This document shows, piece after piece, positions 1-9,799 of a stretch of DNA of 64,000 nt. The first letter of the stretch is position 1. Every line of letters starts with the position of its first letter. Position numbers and translations under genes: made by a program. Location of the stretch: assembly GCA_947683425.1 (NCBI GenBank), contig CANTUQ010000055.1, positions 21,260,001 to 21,324,000 on the forward strand, written 5' to 3'. The stretch comes from Excoecaria cochinchinensis. Lineage: Eukaryota; Streptophyta; Magnoliopsida; Malpighiales; Euphorbiaceae. A model generated the notes under the pieces. The model was given only the letters and a program-made list of their open reading frames with translations, made no database searches and was not told the origin of the DNA.

Positions 1-807
1 GGTGAGGGAAAGGAGAAGACTGAGAAAATTTAGTTAGTTGGAAACAAAAGACTGAAAGTTCTCTCTTTTCTGGTTTTCTCTCTCACGTAAACCACATTCT
101 GTTCTTTTTCTCCATTTGCTGTTCTTTCCTACTTGCATGTGTGTTCATCTGTTAAGAGTTAGGGTTTTGAGCATTGAAGGAATTACAGGGTAAGTAGCTA
201 CTGGTTTTATATTTGGGTTCTCGTTCTTCATCTTCTTCAGGGATTATTCTGAGTTTTATATAGTGGTTTTCTTGGGATTAACTGCGTATCGTTTTGTCTG
301 TATGCAAGCATCTGAAGTTAAGAGGATAGAGAAGGGGAAAAGATAAAGTGGTGGATTGAAAGTGCAGTGGATATTTTTGGACTTCAGTTACAGGTTTGGG
401 AGTGTCTGTTCTTTATTAAACTTGGATCTTGCTTGCTGTTTGTTGTCAATATTGGCTATGTGTGTTGTTTATTAAAATGCATGAAATATGTACTGTGTAT
501 ACATGATTCCTGTAGAAAAGAAGGATGTTAAATATGTAAATGAGATGAACATGCATGTGTTTGAATGTGGAAATCCTGGGAAGTTGATATTCTGACATTG
601 CCTCTGTTTTAATTACAAAAATGTGTTATTTGTGTTATAATTGCTGTGAATGTGCTCTGGAGACTTGAATGTACGTATTCGAGTCATGATTGCATGAAAA
701 AGGGTTTTAGATAAAGTGGAGTATTGAATTTTAGAAGTACTCTGTTTTCTTGATTTTCTAGTTTTTCACGTTTTCTGGAATTTCTGAAAATTAGTTTGGA
801 GAAGAAG

Positions 808-1130
808 AAGTGTGTGAGAAGAAGATCACGAGACATAATGGAGCATCACGCCGTGACCTCTTCCCTGAAGAAGGTCACGTGGCGTGATGGAGCATCACGC
901 CGTGATCTCCTCCCCTGGGAAGTCACGAGACGTGATGGAGCATCACGCCTCGCGACCTTCCTCTTCCCTGCGTATCGCGATACAGGATCTCGTGATTTTT
1001 CTTTTCTTCCCTCTCCTCTCAGGCGTCACGAGACGTGACTGATGGTCACGCCGTGACTGCCTGCTCCTCTGCGTGGCGCTTGCGAGAAACCAGCGTCACG
1101 AGACACCACTGCCTGGGTGTCTCGTGACCG
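808..1130. repeat. CG-rich short-palindrome array, family A
   Basis: About ten degenerate dyads built on TCACG and CGTGA half-sites (for example TCACGAGAC, GCATCACGCCGTGA) in about 320 bp. The equivalent block in the 3' LTR is about 4917-5239. GC content is clearly higher than in the flanking AT-rich LTR sequence. Other Tekay-like LTRs in the window carry arrays of different palindromes at the equivalent place. Confidence 0.75.
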
Positions 1131-1590
1131 GCCTCTACCTGCTGCCCTGTTTTTCTAAAATGAAGTTTTAACTTCTGTTTTCAAGAGTTTTTGCACTACA
1201 TGACAAATGTTTGGATTTATAAATCTTAATTGTAATTAATAATTGCTTAATATTGAGTTGTATACTTGATTAAATAATTAATGTACATAATTTACTAGTT
1301 TATATTTTACATGAACATAAATTGACTTGAATGTGAATTATTTGTACTTCTGCCTCCAATAATTGATACTGGATATATTTAAATGTTTCTGATTTTGATC
1401 TAGACACATGTACACGTGAAATATGTATTTGCATTTAGTTGTATTTAATATTTATAGTTACTTGTTTTAAATGTGATCAGTATACCTGTATACATGGACT
1501 ATAAATCAGTATTATTTTCAATTCTCATATTGATAATGGTGCTTGAATTATGAGTTGAGTTTTAAGCCTGAATAGTCATAGTAGTGGATA

Positions 1591-1775
1591 AGTAAGCGCT
1601 TACTTAGGTCAGTGTGTGTTTGGAGCTGCTATATGATAAAACGTTTTACGTGGGTCCGTTTGGATCCTTGTTTCGACCATGTTTGGTCTATATGGATTTA
1701 ATGCGAGACTTCGGTCTCTATATGAAAAGTACATGTTTGAGACTCATGTCTCTATATGCTTGGGATACTGTGTCC
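1591..1775 (+). other. 14-bp palindrome and mini-hairpin string, LTR A
   Basis: AGTAAGCGCTTACT at 1591-1604 is a perfect palindrome. It is followed by tandem small hairpins: 1652-1667 (6-bp stem with one wobble), 1675-1688, 1705-1718 (GAGAC-UUCG-GUCUC, a UUCG tetraloop closed by C-G), 1739-1752 (GAGAC-UCAU-GUCUC) and 1763-1775. Several are separated by TATATG, so the string looks like a degenerate tandem unit. The same order occurs at 5700-5884 in the other LTR. Function is unknown. Confidence 0.7.
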
Positions 1776-2037
1776 TATCAGTGTCCATTTGACCGCATCC
1801 ACTCCTAGAGAGTATTTTAGACTAATCATGCTGTATTTTTAAATGTGTTACATATGTTGAGATGTATTTTTGACATGATTACAAGTATATGATGCACATG
1901 AATTTTTGAATAGCCTTATAGTTTGCACCTTGTATCTGTATACCTGGAATGATGAAAATTATGAATTGAGTACTTAATTGCTTGTATTGTTATAAATATT
2001 GTATATGCATATTGTTCATTTGTTTTGTTCCTCCCCA

Positions 2038-2077
2038 CTAAGCGTTATCGCTTAGCACGGGTTTTTTTCCCGTGCAG
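2038..2077 (+). other. Twin hairpin plus CAG acceptor-like site, LTR A (5' copy)
   Basis: Hairpin 1 is CTAAGCGTTATCGCTTAG (2038-2055). Hairpin 2 follows directly, CACGGG-T7-CCCGTG (2056-2074), then CAG/GTGG at 2075-2081. CTAAG lies about 37 nt before the AG, a normal branch-point distance. Hairpin 1 is conserved in every Tekay-like LTR of the window; hairpin 2 keeps its pairing with changed bases. Confidence 0.75.
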
Positions 2078-2433
2078 GTGGCGAGTTTGGATTTGAAGTC
2101 AGATATCTGCAGGTCGGCCACTAGAAGTCTTTTTGACGAAGTTATTTTTGAGTCTTCCGCTATAATTTTTGTGTATGGCTTGTGTATAGCAAAGTAAATC
2201 TTTTGTAAAGGAACAAATATTATTTTTGTATATGTATTTGCTTACGAGCCTCTTTTTGTAAAACGATATTGATATATGTTATATGTAAAAAGGATTTACT
2301 ATTATATGATTAAAAGTTTCTTTACATCTCATCTTTTATTTTATTTTACAAGTATGTTTTGGATTCGTTTATATGTGTTTGCTCGCGTGGCACTCCGGTA
2401 TCCTTCCAACGGGGATGGCGGGGTGTTACAGCT

Positions 2434-2445
2434 TGGTATCAGAGC
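2434..2445 (+). other. Primer-binding site, initiator-Met tRNA type
   Basis: TGGTATCAGAGC lies three bases after the 5' LTR end. This is the usual primer site for plant LTR elements primed by initiator methionine tRNA, where minus-strand DNA synthesis begins. Confidence 0.9.
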
Positions 2446-2563
2446 CCAGGTTTGGTGGTTCTGGATTATGTTGTGATTGTTTGAGTGTAGAGTCGAGTCT
2501 ATGCATGAGAGTCAGTTTTGTATAGTGGCCTAATGCAGATGTCTTGTGTTTTGTAGTGTTTGT

Positions 2564-3774
2564 ATGGAGTCGGATCCAAGTGAGTATATGGGCGACACAA
2601 TGGACAGTGTCTATATGGGTCGTAGAGATAGTCCGATCAGAGGAGGTGATTCAGTGAGACAGGATAGGCCTGCACAGGAACCAGCACCAGATGTGGGTGC
2701 AAATAGAGGAGTTGGTTTTGATCCAGCATTAGTACAAGGGTTACTGCAAGTGGTTGATAGGTTGACTGGTCCTAAGGCTCCAATTGAATTGTTAAGAAAA
2801 GAGGAGCAGAAGACTTTCATGGGACTGCCTTAGATGAATCAGATGTGGCTGAGTTTTGGCTCAAGAGAGTAGGCAGAATTTTGCAAGAGATTAGATGTCC
2901 CGCAGATCAGAGAGCTTTATGTGCAGTATCGTTGCTTCAGGGATCAGCATATGATTGGTGGGAACTTGTGATGAGGAATCCTCAGCGACCAGCTGAGTTG
3001 ACATGGGAGTATTTCAAGCAAGAGTTTGAGCAAAAGTATGTGACGAAGGCTTACCAAGAAGCTAAGTGGAGAGAGTTTATCAGTTTGAAGCAGCGGGGAA
3101 TGACTGTTAGTGAGTATGATAAGGAGTTCAATCGGCTGAGTAAGTACGTGCCCGAGCAGTTGTTGACTGGTGAGTTCAGATGTAGACATTTTCTTGAGGG
3201 ACTTCGGGAGGTGTTTAGAGGTGCTTTGTCTGCGATGATTGTATTGCAACCAGTGGGGTATTACCAGCTTGTGGCTGCAGCGATGAAGTTAGAAGAATCT
3301 GAGGTGATCAAGCAAAGAATGGTTAGCAAGAGAAGAGCACCGGATGGGGGAGTTGTGAGTACTAAGAAGTCTAAGGGTGCTCCAGTTGAGCAAGAGTCTA
3401 GAGAGATTGTGCATGTGCCTTCAGAAGTTGGGAGCGTAGCCCCACATAGTGGTAAAGGAAACCGAGCACCGGAGTGTTAGCATTGTCATAGGTACCATTG
3501 GGGTACGTGTCGTAAGATTACCGGCGCCTGTTTTAAGTGCGAAAGTATGGAGCATCGGTTTGCAAGTTGCCCTGATCGATAAGTGGACCAGAACCAGCAA
3601 GAAAGCAAAAGATCTAATGTCACTCGAAGCAATCGGGATGGAAGTAGAGCTCCGAGAGCACCATCTGAGACGGTGCAACGACCTGGTGCTACAGAAGATC
3701 ATAACCAGTATAGAGCTTATGCTTTGATTAGAGCTGATGCGACTGACGCTGCAGGTCCTTCTGGTAAGTCTTGA
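2564..3774 (+). pseudogene. gag: Broken Tekay-like gag of element A
   Basis: Gag would form the virus-like particle and bind element RNA. The start at 2564 (MESDPSEYMG) is chosen because element C begins in the same way (MESDPSEN at 20598). The capsid-type core is about 2845-3320 (EFWLKRV, YDWWELV, EYDKEFNRLSKYVPE, CRHFLEGL). Paired zinc-knuckle motifs lie at 3478-3575 (CHRYHWGTC, then CFKCESMEHRFASC), followed by a basic, proline-rich tail ending at 3774. There is a one-base frameshift near 2816. In-frame stops lie at 3478-3480 and 3580-3582, at positions where glutamine codons are expected (CAG to TAG, CAA to TAA). Nothing of pol follows; the polypurine tract is only about 85 bp downstream. 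The RNA may still be packaged by a helper element, but this protein is not made intact. Confidence 0.85.
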
Positions 3775-3857
3775 TATGATAAGTTTTGTTTCGTTTCGGT
3801 TTTAGTGTATGAGATGTGTTTGGACAAGCAAGGAAATTTCGAGGACGAAATTTTCTT

Positions 3858-3871
3858 AAGGGGGAGAGAGT
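3858..3871 (+). other. Polypurine tract of element A
   Basis: AAGGGGGAGAGAG runs directly into the 3' LTR start TGTCACACCCC at 3872. This is the expected site of plus-strand DNA priming. Confidence 0.85.
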
Positions 3872-6539
3872 TGTCACACCCCATAAGTGGCCTAATCGGA
3901 AATTAGCAATTTTAAATGGATATTTAAGGACAATTGAGTAATTTACTAGTGAAAGAGGATTAAATTGCAAAGAAATAAAAGTAATTAATTCCAGATTTTT
4001 AGTTTAGTGAGGAGAAAGTAATTTGACAAGGACTATTTTGATAATAGAGGAATAAGTGGATTTGTGAAGCTGTGCATGTGTGCCAAGTGGAAGGAGAGTG
4101 TGTGCACATGGTGAGGGAAAGGAGAAGACTGAGAAAATTTAGTTAGTTGGAAACAAAAGACTGAAAGTTCTCTCTTTTCTGGTTTTCTCTCTCACGTAAA
4201 CCACATTCTGTTCTTTTTCTCCATTTGCTGTTCTTTCCTACTTGCATGTGTGTTCATCTGTTAAGAGTTAGGGTTTTGAGCATTGAAGGAATTACAGGGT
4301 AAGTAGCTACTGGTTTTATATTTGGGTTCTCGTTCTTCATCTTCTTCAGGGATTATTCTGAGTTTTATATAGTGGTTTTCTTGGGATTAACTGGGTATCG
4401 TTTTGTCTGTATGCAAGCATCTGAAGTTAAGAGGATAGAGAAGGTGAAAAGATAAAGTGGTGGATTGAAAGTGCAGTGGATATTTTTGGACTTCAGTTAC
4501 AGGTTTGGGAGTGTCTGTTCTTTATTAAACTTGGATCCTGCTTGCTATTTGTTGTCAATATTGGCTATGTATGTTGTTTATTAAAATGCATGAAATATGT
4601 ACTGTGTATACATGATTCCTGTAGAAAAGAAGGATGTTAAATATGTAAATGAGATGAACATGCATGGGTTTGAATGTGGAAATCCTGGGAAGTTGATATT
4701 CTGACATTGCCTCTGTTTTAATTGCAAAAATGTGTTATTTGTGTTATAATTGCTGTGAATGTGCTCTGGAGACTTGAAGGTACGTATTCGAGTCATGATT
4801 GCATGAAAAAGGGTTTTAGATAAAGTGGAGTATTGAATTTTAGAAGTACTCTGTTTTCTTGATTTTCTGGTTTTTCACGTTTTCTGGAATTTCTGAAAAT
4901 TAGTTTGGAGAAGAAGAAGTGTGTGAGAAGAAGATCACGAGACGTGATGGAGCATCACGCCGTGACCTCTTCCCTGAAGAAGGTCACGTGGCGTGATGGA
5001 GCATCACGCCGTGATCTCCTCCCCTGGGAAGTCACGAGACGTGATGGAGCATCACGCCTCGCGACCTTCCTCTTCCCTGCGTATCGCGAGACAGGATCTC
5101 GTGATTTTTCTTTTCTTCCCTCTCCTCTCAGGCATCACGAGACGTGACTGATGGTCACGCCATGACTTCCTGCTCCTCTGCGTGGCGCTTGCGAGAAACC
5201 AGCGTCACGAGACACCACTGCCTGGGTGTCTCGTGACCGGCCTCTACCTGCTGCCCTGTTTTTCTAAAATGAAGTTTTAACTTCTGTTTTCAAGAGTTTT
5301 TGCACTACATGACAAATGTTTGGATTTATAAATCTGAATTGTAATTAATAATTGCTTAATATTGAGTTGTATACTTGATTAAATAATTAATGTACATAAT
5401 TTACTAGTTTATATTTTACATGAACATAAATTGACTTGAATGTGAATTATTTGTACTTCTGCCTCCAATAATTGATACTGGATATATTTAAATGTTTCTG
5501 ATTTTGATCTAGACACATGTACACGTGAAATATGTATTTGCATTTAGTTGTATTTAATATTTATAGTTACTTGTTTTAAATGTGATCAGTATACCTGTCT
5601 ACATGGACTATAAATCAGTATTATTTTCAATTCTCATATTGATAATGGTGCTTGAATTATGAGTTGAGTTTTAAGCCTGAATAGTCATAGTAGTGGATAA
5701 GTAAGCGCTTACTTAGGTCAGTGTGTGTGTGCAGCTGCTATATGATAAAACGTTTTACGTGGGTCCGTTTGGATCCTTGTTTCGACCATGTTTGGTCTAT
5801 ATGGATTTAATGCGAGACTTCGGTCTCTATATGAAAAGTACATGTTTGAGACTCATGTCTCTATATGCTTGGGATACTGTGTCCTATCAGTGTCCATTTG
5901 ACCGCATCCACTCCTAGAGAGTATTTTAGACTAATCAGGCTGTATGTTTAAATGTGTTACATATGTTGAGATGTATTTTTGACATGATTACAAGTATATG
6001 ATGCACATGAATTTTTGCATAGCCTTATAGTTTGTACCTTGTATCTGTATACCTGGAATGATGAAAATTATGAATTGAGTACTTAATTGCTTGTATTGTT
6101 ATAAATATTGTATATGCATATTGTTCGTTTGTTTTGTTCCTCCCCACTAAGTGTTATCGCTTAGCACGGGTTCTTTTCCCGTGCAGGTGGTGAGTTTGGA
6201 TTTGAAGTCAGATATCTGCAGGTCGGCCACTAGAAGTCTTTTTGATGAAGTTATTTTTGAGTCTTCCGCTGTAATTTTTGTGTATGGCTTGTGTATAGCA
6301 AAGTAAATCTTTTGTAAAGGAACAAATATTATTTTTGTATATGTATTTGCTTACGAGCCTCTTTTTGTAAAACGATATTGATATATGTTATATGTAAAAA
6401 GGATTTACTATTATATGATTAAAAGTTTCTTTACATCTCATCTTTTATTTTATTTTACAAGTATGTTTTGGATTCGTTTATATGTGTTTGCTCGCGTGGC
6501 ACTCCGGTATCCTTCCAACGGGGATGGCGGCGTGTTACA
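3872..6539 (+). repeat. 3' LTR of family A (complete, 2668 bp)
   Basis: Starts TGTCACACCCC and ends CGTGTTACA. Internal landmarks repeat those of the 5' copy: donor-like GTAAGT at about 4299, palindrome array 4917-5239, 14-bp palindrome at 5700-5713, hairpin string 5761-5884. The right flank is directly the palindrome-rich promoter of a Tat-type LTR, so element A inserted into that older LTR. Confidence 0.92.
6147..6186 (+). other. Twin hairpin plus CAG acceptor-like site, LTR A (3' copy)
   Basis: Hairpin 1 at 6147-6164 has one change to a G-U pair (CTAAGTG...CGCTTAG). Hairpin 2 at 6165-6183 is CACGGG-TTCTTTT-CCCGTG, then CAG/GTGG. The loop differs from the 5' copy while the stem is unchanged. 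Confidence 0.72.
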
Positions 6540-6780
6540 CAGCCCGTCTGTGAAGTCAGCCCGTCACTTGGGGTCACCAACGGCTTGTGGTATTTTCCGA
6601 CGCCCGTCGGAAAGTCACCACCCCTGTCAGAACGCCGCCTGGTTTCCCAGAGCACGCAACCTTTCCTACGCCCGTCGGTGGATGTGGCAGGGCCGTCGGA
6701 CGAATCCTTGTGTCAGAAGGATTCTTCCGACGCCCGCCTCTCTACACCGATGCCCGTCGGTCGTGTCTGGCTTATAAAAG
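6540..6780 (+). promoter_or_regulatory. LTR promoter: GACGGGC-type palindrome cluster and TATA box
   Basis: At least six GCCCGTC or GGCCGTC half-sites or full dyads in about 230 bp: near 6541, near 6559, CCGACGCCCGTCGG at 6597-6610, near 6669, near 6693, and CCGATGCCCGTCGG at 6747-6760. The TATA box CTTATAAAAG is at 6771-6780. The right-hand LTR has the same arrangement in reverse (TATA near 13766-13775, dyads 13790-13995). The motif also fills the promoter shared by accessory genes A and B. Confidence 0.75.
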
Positions 6781-7254
6781 CTCCGGATTTTCAATAGAAA
6801 AGGGTTCCAAAAATTTTTGAAGTGGGGAAACTCTGACAAAATTCAAGCATATTTTCTCTCTCTTCCAGCAAACACATTTCATAAAGAAATCTTGTTCAAA
6901 AGAGGATCAAATCCATCAAAAGGGACGAAAAACTAATTAGTTTTCCTTTAGATTTTGATTCAAAAGACAATACTTTTAAGGTTTGAGAAGGAGTAATCTG
7001 ATTTCCTCTTTTCATTCCTTCATCTGGCTTTTCGTGGAACACGCGGGGCTCTAATCAACACAAGAATTTCACCCAAAGCGATTATCTGAGGGTAAATATT
7101 CCGGATTCCTTCTCCATATCATTTCATATTTATTCTTTATTTGTTAATTCTTCCAATTTTGTCATTATTTTTCTTTACTTTGACTTTCATTACTTGATTT
7201 TATTGTAAAATCTCCTTTTGGCCTTAAAAGGAATATTTCTCTTTCTATTTTTTC

Positions 7255-7405
7255 GGAGACAGTGGTGACCGACGGGTCATCTCTATCACCGATGCCCATC
7301 GGTCACCTCGTCTACAGACGCCCACTTTTTGAGTGACAGACGGACGTGTCGGTTATCTTGACTGATGCCCGTCGGTCACCTAAAAGAGGCCGTCGGTCGG
7401 CTCTG
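7255..7405. repeat. Second palindrome cluster downstream of LTR TATA
   Basis: Five to six further dyads of the same motif (GACCGACGGGTC, CCGATGCCCATCGG, TGATGCCCGTCGG, GGCCGTCGGTCGG) about 500 bp after the TATA box. The matching block in the right LTR is about 13140-13290. Confidence 0.65.
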
Positions 7406-8251
7406 TCTCTTCCCTTTTAAATGATTTTCTATCTTTTTCAAGTCCCTTTGGATTCCCATATATTGATTGTATGTATATTGACATCTTTTAACTTTCTATG
7501 AGTGTATATTGATTCTCTTGGACTATCCCGAGTTAGAGAGGCTACCTACCATATTTGGAGGATTTCGTCCGGTTTAGTTTCCTAATCCTCTTGAATATTT
7601 TCTTCATTTGTTATTCATTGATTATTTTATGTATATGGATGTACTTCTTTCATGTCCCGTTAATGTATAAAAATTACTCAATGTTTCATATTCAAAAAAA
7701 TGAGGTTTACACAAAAGCAAGGGTCCAATACCCTATTTTTATCCAATAAAGATCATCACAAATAAAAATATCCACTTTTGATAATGGTGCATACGAGGAC
7801 CAAAGTCCTCAAAAATAAACAATGCCCCAATTCATGTATGTATCGCACATTTATAAAGGGAGTTGTATTCGGCTCCTTGTATTATTGTAATTTATCGTCT
7901 TTTGATATTTACTTGCTCATTTATGGCTTTCCAAACATGAATAAATGTGCCTTTAATAAATTGCATCGTGTGAAGGGAGAGCGAATCAATGATAATTTAA
8001 AATTTGATCATAAAGTAATCGAGGTAGAAATAGATGAGAAATCCCGGACCCAGCTCTGGTCTTTGGGCTCAAAGAGGCTAGAGGTCTACCCTTCAAGACA
8101 CCTTTTTGTGCCACGAGACTTTAGCGCTAATCCTAGGCTCCTTAGGGCGAGAAGTTTACCTTCAAGGACCCCTCTAGTTGGCCCAAAATGGATACCAAGC
8201 GCAGTCTTAGGCTCTCCAAGGCGAGAGTAACTTTCCCAATGTTCTATTGGG

Positions 8252-8261
8252 TGGCGACTCC
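8252..8261 (+). other. TGGCGACTCC motif (tRNA-Arg primer-site-like) inside the LTR
   Basis: TGGCGACTCC is complementary to the 3' end of a plant arginine tRNA (…GGAGTCGCCA), the primer reported for Ogre/Tat elements. Here it lies about 130 bp before the end of the homology shared by two LTR copies. It also occurs at 12386-12395 (minus) and near 39974-39983 (minus). Confidence 0.55.
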
Positions 8262-9285
8262 ATGAAATCTCCTTGTTGCCCAACATAGACGCACTTGCAA
8301 TTTATTGCAAGCTGTCAACGGACCCACAAATGCCCCAGTCGCCCACGTGCGGGCGGCCGAACGGGCGGCTGCGGTGATCCGGCACGCGTCACAGAAAGGC
8401 TTGATTTGCTAAGATTGTGACAAGTGGCAAAGGGGTTGGTGAGCATTAAATGAAAAGTAAGAGAGAGGTGAGGAGGGAAAAATGGATGAAGCTTCCCGTG
8501 AAAGCTAGCTCTCATTTTCCCATTTCTTCTTCTTTCCCGTTCTCTCTCTCTCTTGCTTCCATTTTTCTGCCCTCATCTCCTTTCCTCTTATGTCTTCTTT
8601 GAGCTTGGAGTGGGAATCTTGAGTTTTGAGCTGGTTTGTGAAGGTAAGTGGTCTGGAGTTCTTTGGTTTTTTGGTTCTTCTCTTCTCCTTCTTTTTCCGA
8701 TTTTGATTGTGGAATTTTGGTTCTGATTTGAGTGAGTTTTGATTGGGTTTGTACAAGAATCGGAAGCTAGAATAAAGAGCAAGGGAAAAGAGAAAGCGGA
8801 CTCATGAGGGGCTCGGTTTGAAGCTTCATTTCTAGGTTTGGGAGCTGCATTTTTAGTGTGTGTATGTGTTTGGGAGTTTGTTTGATTGTGATTGAGAGCT
8901 GTGATTGTGGACTATGTTATTCCCCTAATTTTCTCCTTGGATCGATTCTATTTTGTGATTGCATGTAATTTGTGACCTTGAGTGTTTTGTTAGATGAATG
9001 CATGTTTAATTAAGTAATGATTTATAGCGAATGTTAGTGATATAGTGAGGATAATATGTGTTTTCGGAACATGAACATGTTATGTTAATGAAATGTGGGT
9101 TTAGTTTTGATGGTATTTATGATATTTTGATGGGTGATTATTGCGTAAATGTGTTTATGTGGCTTGAGAATGATGTGGTAATGTGCAAGAGGCTTGAGGT
9201 AAGTGTTGGTATATGTTGTTTGTATGTATGAGTGATTGTGTGCGAAAAAGTGTAGGAAAAGTGCAGATTCTGGGTGAATTTGGGC

Positions 9286-9590
9286 TCTGTCGCGATCGCG
9301 ACAGAATGCGGATTTTGCCCCTTGTTCTTGAAGAGTACTCTGTTGCGATCGTGAAATTGTCGCGATCATGACAGAGAGCTATGTAGCCGAGTCCTCCGCG
9401 CGAGCATGCTGCCGAGCGTGCGCGCGAGGAGGAAAGAACTGGTCTCTGTCGCGACCGCGACAGAGCTTGGTTGTGCGAATCTGCCTAGCATACTTTGTCG
9501 CGAGCAGGCCTTCTGGCTCGAGCTCGCGAGGAGGTACCCCGTGCTCTGCCTCCAGGACGACACTGTCGTGATCGCGATAGAGGCCCTTCC
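9286..9590. repeat. Palindrome array of LTR B (TGTCGCGATCGCGACA type)
   Basis: Starts with a perfect palindrome centred on CTGTCGCGATCGCGACAG (9287-9304). Degenerate copies follow near 9340-9375, 9445-9470 and 9560-9580, with CTCGCGAG-type dyads between. The same 18-bp palindrome recurs in LTR D2 at 37918-37935. Confidence 0.7.
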
Positions 9591-9799
9591 TGCTTGCGCT
9601 ATTTTTTGAATGTGTTTCTTTTGTTCCACTTTGCACGGTTTCTCACTATTGCATGGAATATGTTTGTGCTTATGACTCGTGATATCATTGTACTAGTGTC
9701 TTAGTTGTGAATTTAGTCGAGGTTAGAGTCTTGTTTTGATTGTGTATTGTCGTGTAAGTGAATGAGTTGTCGAGCCTGAAGTGTCAAGGTATTGGATAA

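Larger units (their letters stand above)
1..2430 (+). repeat. 5' LTR of family A (about 240 bp missing at left)
   Basis: Begins inside the LTR: position 1 matches 4110 of the 3' copy. Ends with GGGTGTTACA at 2421-2430, three bases before the primer-binding site. From left to right it holds a leader with a splice-donor-like GGTAAGT at 189-195, a CG-rich palindrome array (about 808-1130), an AT-rich stretch, a perfect 14-bp palindrome (1591-1604), a string of small hairpins (1652-1775), a twin hairpin (2038-2074) followed by CAG/GTGG, and the conserved GGTCGGCCAC motif near 2112. No protein-coding content is credible. Confidence 0.92.
1..6539 (+). mobile_element. Tekay-like family A gag-only LTR retrotransposon (left end cut by window)
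   Basis: Two LTR copies (1-2430 and 3872-6539) align at an offset of 4109 bp with about 30 substitutions counted by eye over 2.43 kb, roughly 1.2 percent. Between them lie a primer-binding site, a broken gag and a polypurine tract, in only 1.44 kb. There is no protease, reverse transcriptase, RNase H or integrase. LTR ends are TGTCACACCCC...GTGTTACA. The size and content match the gag-only, non-autonomous class called TR-GAG. The Tekay/Del assignment rests on the gag architecture (paired CCHC knuckles) and the initiator-Met-type primer site, and is moderately sure. The low LTR divergence means the insertion is young compared with its neighbours. Target-site duplication cannot be tested because the left end is outside the window. 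Confidence 0.88.
6540..8393 (+). repeat. Tat-type family-1 LTR, left copy, 5' truncated by element A
   Basis: Aligns in reverse with 12253-13995. Contains a palindrome-dense U3 (6540-6770), a TATA box (6771-6780), a leader, a GAGGGTAAATATTCCGGA block near 7088, a second palindrome cluster (7255-7400), an AT-rich stretch, the CCCGGACCCAGCTC motif near 8043 and a TGGCGACTCC motif at 8252-8261. Homology to the other copy stops exactly after GCGTCACA at 8393, which I take as the LTR end. Its own start lies beyond the insertion point of element A. Confidence 0.8.

Noticed and set aside
6385..6820. Plus-strand frames of 130 and 109 codons across the end of LTR A
   Set aside because: They cross the element A/Tat LTR boundary and the palindrome-rich promoter; no conserved protein features.
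8036..8230. End of a 150-codon frame spanning 7778-8230 in the left Tat LTR
   Set aside because: The inverted LTR copy at 12253-14188 does not keep this frame open, so it is not a conserved gene.
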